A stretch of 22,443 nt of DNA. Source: an uncultured Prevotella sp. Its GTDB lineage: Bacteria; Bacteroidota; Bacteroidia; Bacteroidales; Bacteroidaceae. The stretch lies in NCBI GenBank assembly GCA_900556465.1, contig USPK01000027.1, forward strand, positions 1 through 22,443, written 5' to 3'. Position 1 is the first letter of the stretch. Each line of letters starts with the position of its first letter. This document shows positions 1 through 7,162 of this stretch, piece after piece. The position numbers were made by a program, and so were the translations under genes. Under the pieces are notes generated by a model. The model ran no database searches. It had not been told where the DNA came from and was given only the letters and a program-made list of their open reading frames with translations.

Positions 1-2
1 TC

Positions 3-455
3 ACCTCGGCGGTCCGCACGGACCGGCTCGAAGCGGTGGCGGCCGCCCTTAGGGCCGCACTGCCCTACTCGTCGCTGACGAACCGCAACTCGCCGGACAT
101 GAGCGACGTGCTGAACTACCAGGCCTACACGCCGACTTACTTTTACCGCCCGCACAATTACGACGCCCGCCAGGCCGTGGAACGCGTCGTGCCGGCCGGA
201 CACCGCGAAGCCGTCCTGCAGGCCATCGACAACGCCGTCACCTACAAGGCGGCGACGGAGAGTTTCTACATCGGCCCGGGCTCCATCCAGAACCAGCAGA
301 CCGTCGACCTGGACGACTACGCCGGCATCTCGCTCTTCATTCCCCAGCAGACGTACACCGACCATGCTTCGGACACGGAGCTGGGCGACCTGAACGAGGC
401 CTTCCGCCAGACCTCGTGGTACGAGGCCGCGGGCTGGAGCGTAACGGGATGGTAG
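3..455 (+). CDS. Clostripain-family (C11) cysteine peptidase, C-terminal part
   Basis: The reading frame is open from the left edge to a TAG at 453-455, giving about 150 C-terminal residues; the true start lies outside the window. The ending, with QTSWYEAAGWSVTGW, resembles the C-termini of Bacteroidales peptidase C11 (clostripain-like) lipoproteins, which commonly finish with a T-x-WY-x-AAGW motif. The segment containing GISLFIPQQ also fits the late beta-strand of that fold. The catalytic His/Cys dyad of C11 enzymes lies further N-terminal and is not visible, so activity cannot be judged. Family members are usually exported and cleave after basic residues. The family call rests on remembered C-terminal resemblance only. 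No terminator hairpin is evident before the promoter of the next gene. Confidence 0.7.
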   Translation, partial: TSAVRTDRLEAVAAALRAALPYSSLTNRNSPDMSDVLNYQAYTPTYFYRPHNYDARQAVERVVPAGHREAVLQAIDNAVTYKAATESFYIGPGSIQNQQTVDLDDYAGISLFIPQQTYTDHASDTELGDLNEAFRQTSWYEAAGWSVTGW

Positions 456-474
456 GCCGGTCGCGGGGCCGCCA

Positions 475-506
475 TTTGGTACGTCGGGAAATAAATCGTA
501 AATTTG
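475..506 (+). promoter_or_regulatory. Bacteroidota-type promoter of the divIC operon
   Basis: TTTG at 475-478, exactly 20 bases, then TAAATTTG at 499-506. This is a full match to the Bacteroidota sigma-ABfr consensus (TTTG, 19-21 nt, TAnnTTTG). The -7 box ends only four bases before the ATG at 511, so the predicted transcript start falls on or next to the start codon. Confidence 0.75.
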
Positions 507-510
507 CCAC

Positions 511-864
511 ATGAGCAACCTATCGTCATTCCTCAGCAAGCTGCGCCGCTTCAACGCGGCCTTCTGGCGCCACAAATACTTCTGGACCGTACTCGTTTTT
601 GTCGTCTTGGCCGGATTCGTAGACGACAACAGCTACTGGCAGTACCGCAAGCTGCTCAGCGAGAACGAGGCGACCCTGGAAGAAATCAAGCAATACGAAG
701 AAATCTTCGAGCGCGACCGCGCCCGGCTCGACGAGTTGCGCTCGGACCCCAACGCCCTGCTGCGCGTGGCCCGCGAAGACCACAAGATGAAGTCGGCCGA
801 CGAGGACGTATATTACATCGTAGACAGCGTGGAGCCCGACACCACGGCCGCCGACCCGTCGTGA
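511..864 (+). CDS. DivIC/FtsB-like septum formation initiator protein
   Basis: A 117-residue bitopic membrane protein. A short cytoplasmic N-terminus is followed by one hydrophobic helix at about residues 22-37, then a charged coiled coil at about 42-78, then a segment with PNALLRVAREDHKMK near residues 80-94. That order and length are typical of the DivIC/FtsB family (septum formation initiator), which joins the FtsL/FtsQ-type divisome subcomplex and helps activate septal peptidoglycan synthesis. The acidic tail is presumably periplasmic. The ATG at 511 is the only plausible start: there is no other Met before the membrane helix. It sits immediately after a strong promoter motif, suggesting a leaderless or near-leaderless mRNA. 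A small membrane protein follows 33 bases downstream on the same strand. Confidence 0.85.
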   Translation: MSNLSSFLSKLRRFNAAFWRHKYFWTVLVFVVLAGFVDDNSYWQYRKLLSENEATLEEIKQYEEIFERDRARLDELRSDPNALLRVAREDHKMKSADEDVYYIVDSVEPDTTAADPS

Positions 865-897
865 CGCAGCCTGTCGCCCATCTCCCTATTCCCGTTC

Positions 898-1299
898 ATG
901 AAACCACTCAACAAACTCCAGACTTTCCTGCTCAACGCCGGGGGCATCCTGCTCCTGGTGGGTGCCATACTGCCCGCCATCGGCACCCTACAGAAGGTGG
1001 CCCCCTACGTGTTTACCCTGGGCGCCGCCCTCTTCGGCTCCATGCAGGCCGCCGCGCGCTATACGGGCAACGACATCACCGTGAAACGCCTGCGACGGCA
1101 ACAGATGCTGGGCGCAACGGCCCTCATGGCGGCCGGGGTGCTCATGTTCACCTCGCTCTACCAGATAGCCCCGTTCAACGGGTCGGAGTGGCAGCTGCTT
1201 CTGGCCATAGGCGCGGTGCTCGAAGTCTACACGGCCTTCCGCATCCCCGCCGCGCTCAAGAAGAGCGAACAGAGCGACCAGCCACGCCGCCAGATGTGA
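898..1299 (+). CDS. Small four-helix integral membrane protein, function unknown
   Basis: A 133-residue hydrophobic protein with four predicted membrane helices, at about residues 9-29, 34-51, 69-89 and 97-114, and a short polar tail rich in K, Q and R. The basic loop TVKRLRRQQ between helices 2 and 3 suggests that loop is cytoplasmic. I recognise no catalytic motif and know only that similar small membrane proteins occur in Bacteroidales. It begins 33 bases after the DivIC-like gene with no promoter or terminator between, so it is probably co-transcribed. That neighbourhood does not by itself prove a role in division. The ATG at 898 precedes a good hydrophobic start and is the natural choice. 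Confidence 0.75.
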   Translation: MKPLNKLQTFLLNAGGILLLVGAILPAIGTLQKVAPYVFTLGAALFGSMQAAARYTGNDITVKRLRRQQMLGATALMAAGVLMFTSLYQIAPFNGSEWQLLLAIGAVLEVYTAFRIPAALKKSEQSDQPRRQM

Positions 1300-1402
1300 A
1301 AAACAGCGTGCATATTTTTACATTCACCCCCACGAACATATAAAAAACTCTTATTTCAATCTTTCTAACTTTCTCAATTTCTCCTTTTCTGGAAGAACGT
1401 CG

Positions 1403-1410
1403 TATATTTG
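1403..1410 (+). promoter_or_regulatory. Bacteroidota -7 promoter box for the DUF4369 lipoprotein gene
   Basis: TATATTTG fits TAnnTTTG exactly. Only a weak -33 equivalent (TTTC at 1378-1381, 21 bases upstream) is seen. The box lies 30 bases before the ATG at 1441, and the preceding stretch 1300-1402 is AT-rich relative to the window, with no convincing hairpin. Confidence 0.55.
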
Positions 1411-1440
1411 CTGCGCATACCAGAAAGGGAACATAGAGAA

Positions 1441-2148
1441 ATGAAAGGACTTTTCTACATATTACTGGGTATCCTGTCGCTGACCTCGTGCGCCGAGCAA
1501 TGCAACATCGCGGGCAACTCCTCGGTGGGGAGTCTGGACGGCCAGATGCTCTACCTGCGGGTAAAGCCCGACGGCATCACGTCGGTGTGCATGGATTCCT
1601 GCGAAGTAATCCACGGGCGCTTCAGCTTCTACAGCGACGTGGACTCCGTAGTGGTGGCGCAACTGTTCATGGGCAACGAAAGCGTCATGCCGCTCGTCCT
1701 TGAAAACGCAAACTTGAACGTCGAAGTGGACCACACGGGCCAGCGCGTGAGCGGCGGACCGTTCAACGACCGCCTGTATCAGTTCGTTCAGAAAAAGAAC
1801 CGGCTGGAAAACGAACAGTGGGAACTGGACCAGCGCTGTATCCGCATGATGCACGAGGGCTATTCCCCGGCCGAGATTCATAAGACCATCGGCCCGAGAG
1901 CCAGGGAACTGGCCAAGGAGATAGAGGAGCTGGAGAACAAGTTTATTATGGACAACTACAAGAACCCGCTCGGGCCGGGCGTGTTCATGTTGCTCTTCGG
2001 ACAATACCCGATGCCGGTGATGACGGACCAGATCCGCCGCATCGTGAAACAGGCGCCGCCCAGCTTCATGCGCAATCCGTTTGTCAACAACTACATCCGG
2101 CAGGCGCGCTATAACCAGAGGGTGGAAGAAAGCCAGGGCGACGAATAA
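1441..2148 (+). CDS. DUF4369-domain lipoprotein
   Basis: A 235-residue exported lipoprotein. MKGLFYILLGILSLTSC is a lipoprotein signal peptide with a lipobox ending at Cys17. Residues about 25-110 match the DUF4369 pattern: an initial strand with a small-molecule-like spacing (GQMLYLRV), then C-E-V-I-H-GRFSFYSD, then the hydrophobic strand VMPLVLENANLNVEV and a SGGPFNDRLYQF element. DUF4369 usually precedes a thioredoxin-like/AhpC-TSA domain in Bacteroidetes. Here that domain is absent, and the C-terminal half is instead charged and helical (about residues 115-180). The start at 1441 is preferred over an in-frame upstream start because the latter would precede the signal peptide by 11 polar residues and overlap the promoter box. 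The role is unknown; DUF4369 proteins are suspected to sit in the envelope. Confidence 0.75.
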   Translation: MKGLFYILLGILSLTSCAEQCNIAGNSSVGSLDGQMLYLRVKPDGITSVCMDSCEVIHGRFSFYSDVDSVVVAQLFMGNESVMPLVLENANLNVEVDHTGQRVSGGPFNDRLYQFVQKKNRLENEQWELDQRCIRMMHEGYSPAEIHKTIGPRARELAKEIEELENKFIMDNYKNPLGPGVFMLLFGQYPMPVMTDQIRRIVKQAPPSFMRNPFVNNYIRQARYNQRVEESQGDE

Positions 2149-2203
2149 GAAACGCTGTCCGGCAGGCCGGCGGGAGAAAGAAAAGCGCGACCCGCACCAG
2201 ACG

Positions 2204-2258
2204 AAATCCGTCGAAACGTAGCAAGAGAAAGAGAATCGCTGCGCTTCGACGGATTTTT
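2204..2258 (+). terminator. Intrinsic terminator after the DUF4369 gene
   Basis: A perfect 12-bp inverted repeat, AAATCCGTCGAA at 2204-2215 and TTCGACGGATTT at 2245-2256, is separated by 29 bases and followed by a short T-run (TTTTTCT). The loop is long for a canonical terminator. The right arm abuts the -7 box of the next gene at 2261. Confidence 0.55.
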
Positions 2259-2260
2259 CT

Positions 2261-2268
2261 TAACTTTG
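2261..2268 (+). promoter_or_regulatory. Bacteroidota -7 promoter box for the DPP IV gene
   Basis: TAACTTTG matches TAnnTTTG exactly. No clear TTTG is present 20 bases upstream because the terminator arm occupies that stretch. The implied 5' untranslated region before the ATG at 2365 is about 90 bases. Confidence 0.5.
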
Positions 2269-2364
2269 TAGCGTTGACCATAAGGCTCCCTCGCCGACAC
2301 CCGGCGAGAGGAACGAGGGGCACTTGCACACCACAGAACATCATTATCCAAACATTTCATATCT

Positions 2365-4569
2365 ATGAAGAAAATCTTACTTCTCGCCGCCAGCTTCCTG
2401 CTAAGCCTGGGAAGCGTGCTGGCGCAAGGCGATGTCCTCGAACTGAAAGACATCACCGACGGACGCTACTCGCCGGAGTACGTCTACGGCGTAACGCCCA
2501 TGAACGACGGAGAATCCTACACCCAACTGTCGCCGGATCGCAAGCGCATCATCCGTAGGTCGTTCAAAACGGGGAAAGAGCTGGGAACCCTTTTCGACGT
2601 GAGCACAGCCGAGGGGCCTGTCCGCCTGCAAGCCATCGACGGATATATCATGTCGCCGGACGAGTCGCGTATCCTCATCCAAACGCAGACGCGCGCCATC
2701 TACCGTCGCTCTTTCACGGCCGTCTATTACATTTACAGCGTGAAGAATAACAGCTTCGAGCCCCTTAGTGAAGGCGGGCCGCAGCAAGTACCCCTGTTCT
2801 CGCCGGACGGTAACCTCATCGCCTTTGTCCGTGACAACAATCTTTTTCTCGTAAAGCTCCTCTTCGGCAACGCAGAGAGTCAGGTGACGAAAGACGGGGA
2901 ACGAAACGAGGTGATTAACGGCATTCCCGACTGGGTGAACGAAGAGGAATTTGCCACCAATCGGTCGTTCGACTTCTCCGCCGACTCGAAAATGCTGGCC
3001 TGGGTCCGCTACGACGAAAGCAAGGTCCCGGTCTACAAGATGCAGTTGTACAAAGGCGCAGCCCCGGCCCGCAACGAATTTGACGAGTACCCCGGCGAAT
3101 ACGCCTATAAATATCCGGTAGCCGGTGCCCGCAACTCGACCGTGCAAGTAATGACGTTCGACATTAAAAACCGCGTGACGCGCACGCTCGACCTTCCCAT
3201 AGACAGCAGCAGTTACATCCCGCGCATCAAGTTTACCAGCGACCCGGAGAAGTTAGCCGTCGTAACGCTCAACCGTCACCAAAACCAGATGGACCTTTAC
3301 ATGGCCAACCCGCGCTCTACCGTCTGCAAGCTCGTGCTACGGGAGAACAATGAGAAATATATTCGCGAGAGCGCCTACACGGGGATGAAGTTCTACGACG
3401 GACACTTCTCGCTGCTCTCCGACCGCTCCGGCTACCAGCACCTGTACTGGTACACGCTGAGCGGACAGTTGGAGAAACAAGTGACCAGCGGCAACTTCGA
3501 CGTGACTGCCTTCTACGGCTACGACCCTGCCTCCGGCAAGTTCTTCTACGCCAGCCACGAGGAAAGCCCCTTAAAACAGGCGGTCTACGTCACGGACAAG
3601 AACGGAAAGGCCAAGAAGTTGTCCACCGAAAGCGGTACGAACAGCGCGACGTTCTCTAAGTCCATGAAATATTTCATGAACGTCTACAGTTCGGCGATAC
3701 AGCCGCCCGTCACGACGCTACGCGACCAAAACGGACGCCTGCTCACCACGATGCTGGACAATAAGGAGCTCAAGGACAAGATTACCCCGCTGCTCGGCAG
3801 CAAAGAGTTCTTCACGTTCAAGACTTCGGAAGGCGTCACACTCAATGGCTGGATGCTCAAGCCGAAAGACTTCGACGCCAGCAGGCGTTATCCCGTCATC
3901 ATGTACCAATACAGCGGCCCCGGTTCGCAAGAGGTCACGGATTCCTGGAATTTCGGATTCTACGGCGGCGGTATTCTCGAAAGTTATTGGGCTCAGCAAG
4001 GGTTCATCTGCGTATGTGTGGACGGTCGGGGCACAGGCGGCCGCGGCGAGGACTTTGAGAAATGCACTTATCTCCGTTTGGGCGACCTCGAGTCGAAAGA
4101 CCAAGTGGAGACGGCCCTTTACCTCGGTTCCCTACCCTATGTGGACAAAGACAACATCGCTATCTGGGGCTGGAGCTTCGGCGGGTTCAACACGCTCATG
4201 TCTATGAGTGAAGGCCGTCCCGTATTCAAAGCCGGCGTAGCCGTAGCGGCTCCCAGCAACTGGAAGTATTACGACACCGTCTACACCGAGCGCTATATGC
4301 GCACCCCGCAGGAGAACGGCGACGGCTATAACATCAACCCGATGCAGCGTGCCGCCCAGCTGAGCGGGTCCTTACTGCTCATCCACGGGACTGCGGACGA
4401 CAACGTACACTTCCGCAACGCCACCGAAATGAGCGAGGCCCTCGTGCAAGCCGACAAGCAGTTCGACATGCAGGTCTACACCAACCGCAACCACAACATA
4501 TTCGGCGGCAACACCCGCTACCACCTCATGACACGCATCACGAACTTCTTCGTGAACCACCTGAAATAA
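2365..4569 (+). CDS. dpp4: Dipeptidyl peptidase IV (S9 family serine peptidase)
   Basis: A 734-residue exported enzyme that removes X-Pro or X-Ala dipeptides from peptide N-termini. A signal peptide spans residues 1-20, with cleavage likely after Ala20 (VLA-Q). A beta-propeller domain follows (about 40-480) and then an alpha/beta-hydrolase domain (about 490-734). The substrate-anchoring glutamate motif DWVNEEEF is at about residues 190-197 (E194/E195 correspond to the human E205/E206 pair). The catalytic triad is visible: Ser604 in GWSFGG, Asp678 in HGTADDNVHF (the neighbouring Asn680 is the conserved substrate-contact residue) and His710 in NRNHNIF. Length and motifs match Porphyromonas and Bacteroides DPP IV. 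The protein is probably periplasmic. It stands alone between its own promoter and a strong terminator. Confidence 0.93.
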   Translation: MKKILLLAASFLLSLGSVLAQGDVLELKDITDGRYSPEYVYGVTPMNDGESYTQLSPDRKRIIRRSFKTGKELGTLFDVSTAEGPVRLQAIDGYIMSPDESRILIQTQTRAIYRRSFTAVYYIYSVKNNSFEPLSEGGPQQVPLFSPDGNLIAFVRDNNLFLVKLLFGNAESQVTKDGERNEVINGIPDWVNEEEFATNRSFDFSADSKMLAWVRYDESKVPVYKMQLYKGAAPARNEFDEYPGEYAYKYPVAGARNSTVQVMTFDIKNRVTRTLDLPIDSSSYIPRIKFTSDPEKLAVVTLNRHQNQMDLYMANPRSTVCKLVLRENNEKYIRESAYTGMKFYDGHFSLLSDRSGYQHLYWYTLSGQLEKQVTSGNFDVTAFYGYDPASGKFFYASHEESPLKQAVYVTDKNGKAKKLSTESGTNSATFSKSMKYFMNVYSSAIQPPVTTLRDQNGRLLTTMLDNKELKDKITPLLGSKEFFTFKTSEGVTLNGWMLKPKDFDASRRYPVIMYQYSGPGSQEVTDSWNFGFYGGGILESYWAQQGFICVCVDGRGTGGRGEDFEKCTYLRLGDLESKDQVETALYLGSLPYVDKDNIAIWGWSFGGFNTLMSMSEGRPVFKAGVAVAAPSNWKYYDTVYTERYMRTPQENGDGYNINPMQRAAQLSGSLLLIHGTADDNVHFRNATEMSEALVQADKQFDMQVYTNRNHNIFGGNTRYHLMTRITNFFVNHLK

Positions 4570-4571
4570 AA

Positions 4572-4655
4572 GCCGCCGCGCTACTCCTCGTAGCGGCGGG
4601 GCCTCATACGAAAGCCGCAGTGCACCGACAAAAGGCTGCACTGCGGCTTTCTTTT
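4572..4655 (+). terminator. Double-hairpin terminator after DPP IV
   Basis: A first GC-rich stem, CCGCC...GCTA/TAGCGGCGG, lies at about 4572-4600. A second, perfect 15-bp stem follows, GAAAGCCGCAGTGCA at 4610-4624 with TGCACTGCGGCTTTC at 4637-4651 and a 12-nt loop, then TTTTC. The second stem is a convincing intrinsic terminator for the plus strand. It may also stop the oppositely oriented MBOAT operon ending at 4708, although the T-run on that side is poor. Confidence 0.8.
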
Positions 4656-4707
4656 CATGCCCGGCCAGAGCGGGACGGCACACGCCCGGTCCCCGGAAAC
4701 CGGCGGC

Positions 4708-6195
4708 TTAGAAACTCAGATAGATGAACGGTTGCACCTCACTGCCGCGTACCTGCACGACCAGATAGACCATGAGGACGAACAAGAGCAACTGTGCGAC
4801 GAGCGGCATCCGCGCCACCAGGCGGCCGGCGGCCTCGTTCCAGCGCGAAGGGAGAAAGTGAATCACGAAACCGGCCACTATCAGGGAAACGACCACCGGA
4901 TAGCCCGCCAGGAAAGCGCCTATCACGCCAGGCTGAAAATCGGTGAAAATCTTCGCGAGCATAGTCATCGAGGCGTCGAAGGTACTGTTCGCAAAAAAGA
5001 GCCAACAGAAGCAAACGAGGTGGAACGTCAGCAGCACGGCTCCGATACGGCGCCAGCCCGCGGAATGATAGTGCTTGTCGTGGCCCACTGCGCGGCGGAA
5101 AAACTTATGTACGCCCAGCGCCACGCCGTGCAGGCTGCCCCAGACGACGAAGTTCCAGGACGCGCCGTGCCACAGGCCGCCGAGCAACATCGTCAGAAAC
5201 AGGTTCACGTACATGCGTACCTGGCCCTTGCGGTTACCGCCCAGCGAGATGTAAAGATAGTCGCGCAGCCACGAGGACAACGAGATGTGCCACCGCCGCC
5301 AGAAGTCCGTGATGCTGTCCGACTTATACGGCGCCCGGAAGTTAGCCGGCACCTGAAAGCCCAACCACAAGGCAATGCCAATCGCCATGTCGCTGTAACC
5401 CGAAAAGTCGCAGTAGAGCTTGAGCGCGTACCCGTAGAGGCCGAAAAGGTTCTCCAGTCCCGTATAAAGGGCCGGGTTGTCAAAGATACGGTTCACGAAA
5501 TTCTCGCCTATATAGTCCGAGATGACGGCTTTCTTGAACAGACCACCTATAATATACCACAGACCCGTCCCGAACATGGCCCGCGTCACGACGACGGGCT
5601 GCCGCAACTGGGGCAGAAACTCCCTCGCCCGCAGGATAGGCCCGGACAGCAGCGTCGGGAAGAAGGAGACGAAGAAAGCAAAGTCCAGCAGATTGTGGGT
5701 CGGTTTCATCTTCTCCCGATATACGTCGACGATGTAGCTCATCGACTGGAAGGTGAAGAACGATATGCCCAGCGGCAAGAAGATGTCGAGATGCCCGAAC
5801 TGCCCCCCGAAGAGCGGAAAGACGGACTCGAGCAGGAAGTTCGTGTACTTGAAATAGGCCAGCTGTCCCAGCATAAAGACCACGGCGATCCAGAGCCAGA
5901 AGCGGCGCGCCCCGCGCGAGGAGCAGCGCTCCATGGCCCGCGCGGCATAGTAATTGACCAACGTGATGAGCGCCAGCAACGCGCAGTATTCCCCCGCGTT
6001 CTTATAATAAAAATAATAGGAGAAAGCCGTGACGTAAAGCAGGCGCACGGCCGTCGAACGCTTGCCCGACAACAGGGCATAGAGGATGTAGAACCCGGCA
6101 AAGAGGAACAGGAACAGGCCGGTATTGAAAAGCAAAGGCTGCGACGGGTCGTAACGGAGCAGGTCCGTCACGCGGTCAAGCGCGATATTCCACAT
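4708..6195 (-). CDS. MBOAT-family O-acyltransferase (AlgI/PatA-like)
   Basis: A 495-residue polytopic membrane protein with many hydrophobic helices. Hallmark MBOAT residues are present: FWRRWHISLSSWLRDYLY with His303, and the invariant active-site His343 in GGLWHGASWNF. Other conserved pieces are DFSGYSDMAIG (about residues 263-273) and LPLGISFFTFQSMSY (about 140-154). The family includes AlgI, DltB and PatA, which move acetyl (or alanyl) groups across the inner membrane to an exported partner. Two SGNH proteins sit immediately upstream, the nearest ending 16 bases before this ATG, and are the obvious periplasmic partners. The likely role is O-acetylation of an envelope glycan. Whether the target is peptidoglycan or an exopolysaccharide cannot be told from this gene. 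Confidence 0.9.
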   Translation of the reverse strand: MWNIALDRVTDLLRYDPSQPLLFNTGLFLFLFAGFYILYALLSGKRSTAVRLLYVTAFSYYFYYKNAGEYCALLALITLVNYYAARAMERCSSRGARRFWLWIAVVFMLGQLAYFKYTNFLLESVFPLFGGQFGHLDIFLPLGISFFTFQSMSYIVDVYREKMKPTHNLLDFAFFVSFFPTLLSGPILRAREFLPQLRQPVVVTRAMFGTGLWYIIGGLFKKAVISDYIGENFVNRIFDNPALYTGLENLFGLYGYALKLYCDFSGYSDMAIGIALWLGFQVPANFRAPYKSDSITDFWRRWHISLSSWLRDYLYISLGGNRKGQVRMYVNLFLTMLLGGLWHGASWNFVVWGSLHGVALGVHKFFRRAVGHDKHYHSAGWRRIGAVLLTFHLVCFCWLFFANSTFDASMTMLAKIFTDFQPGVIGAFLAGYPVVVSLIVAGFVIHFLPSRWNEAAGRLVARMPLVAQLLLFVLMVYLVVQVRGSEVQPFIYLSF

Positions 6196-6211
6196 AAGGC
6201 TACTCAGACTT

Positions 6212-7162
6212 TCAGTGCTTCAGATAGTCGTTATAGGCTTCCAGAATTGCTTCGCCGAGCAGACGCCCGTGCAGCTGGTATCCCTCTGCCGTAAAGTGAA
6301 TGCGATCGGCCTGCATCATGTGGGCCGCCGTCCAGTTGCGCACGGCCACTTCCCCGCCCACGATGGTATTCAAATCCCAGACGGCCAGGCTGTGCTCGGC
6401 CCCGAAGCTTTCCAGCTCGGCCGCGCAGCGCACGCTCATGGGATTCACCTTAGAACTGGAGCGGACCACGCGACGGCGCTTGCCGCCCTTGCTGCGGCGC
6501 ACGTAAATCACGCGCCGGGTCGTCAGGTAGTCGCCCGGAGGTGTGGTGATCATAATCACGGTGTCGGGGCACGTCTCGCACAGCATCTCGTAGAAGTCCT
6601 CCAACTGTACGCGGTGCAGCTCCTCGCGATAGCCCATGCCGTGGCACTCGTTGGTGCCGAACGACAGGATGATAAGGTCGGGACGGGCGGCAGCCACCTG
6701 CTTCATGCGGCTCGTCGTGGCGAACTGCGCCGCCGTAGCGCCGTTGCGGGCAATGTACTTGTAGATGACCCCCGAACCGGCCGTGTCGCTCTCGGCCTTA
6801 CCCCAGGCCTCCTCCAGCGTCTGGCGCACGGCTGCGGGATAGTCGCCGCCCGCCACGTGCGAGTCGCCCAGCTGCAGGACGCGCAGCGGCCGCCCGCTGT
6901 TACAGAGGATGTCGAACACCCCGTACAGGGCGTCGGCGCGGTTGATAACGTTCGGTTTCCGGTCGCGGAAGGAAGAGGGCATCGAGCTGTCCACTTCCAC
7001 CGGCTTCCACCGGCTCTCCCGCTCGTCCACCTGGGCGGCGGCGAGCGTATCCAGGTCTTCCTCCCCCGAGTGTTCGGGCCCCGCCGTAGCCGTCGCCACG
7101 AAGTAGCCCAGCCCAAAGGCGGCAATCAAAATCCACTTGATATTCTTAAAGATTCCCTTCAT
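6212..7162 (-). CDS. SGNH/GDSL-type hydrolase or acetyltransferase, membrane-anchored
   Basis: A 316-residue protein with an N-terminal hydrophobic helix (about residues 9-27) acting as an anchor or signal. The SGNH blocks are complete: VLQLGDSHVAGG with nucleophile Ser101 (block I), NGATA at 140-144 (block II), FGTNECHG with Asn171 (block III) and ADRIHFTAEGY with Asp286 and His289 (block V). The full Ser-His-Asp set implies an active periplasmic O-acetyltransferase or deacetylase. Its ATG lies inside the end of the preceding SGNH gene (17-base overlap) and the MBOAT gene follows 16 bases later, indicating tight co-translation. Size and order resemble PatB of the peptidoglycan O-acetylation system, but AlgJ-like roles are equally possible. 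Confidence 0.85.
   Translation of the reverse strand: MKGIFKNIKWILIAAFGLGYFVATATAGPEHSGEEDLDTLAAAQVDERESRWKPVEVDSSMPSSFRDRKPNVINRADALYGVFDILCNSGRPLRVLQLGDSHVAGGDYPAAVRQTLEEAWGKAESDTAGSGVIYKYIARNGATAAQFATTSRMKQVAAARPDLIILSFGTNECHGMGYREELHRVQLEDFYEMLCETCPDTVIMITTPPGDYLTTRRVIYVRRSKGGKRRRVVRSSSKVNPMSVRCAAELESFGAEHSLAVWDLNTIVGGEVAVRNWTAAHMMQADRIHFTAEGYQLHGRLLGEAILEAYNDYLKH

Noticed and set aside
4657..6294. Long plus-strand open frame (545 codons) opposite the MBOAT gene
   Set aside because: Rich in R, H, Q and E with no domain, and exactly antisense to a gene with clear MBOAT motifs; an effect of high GC.
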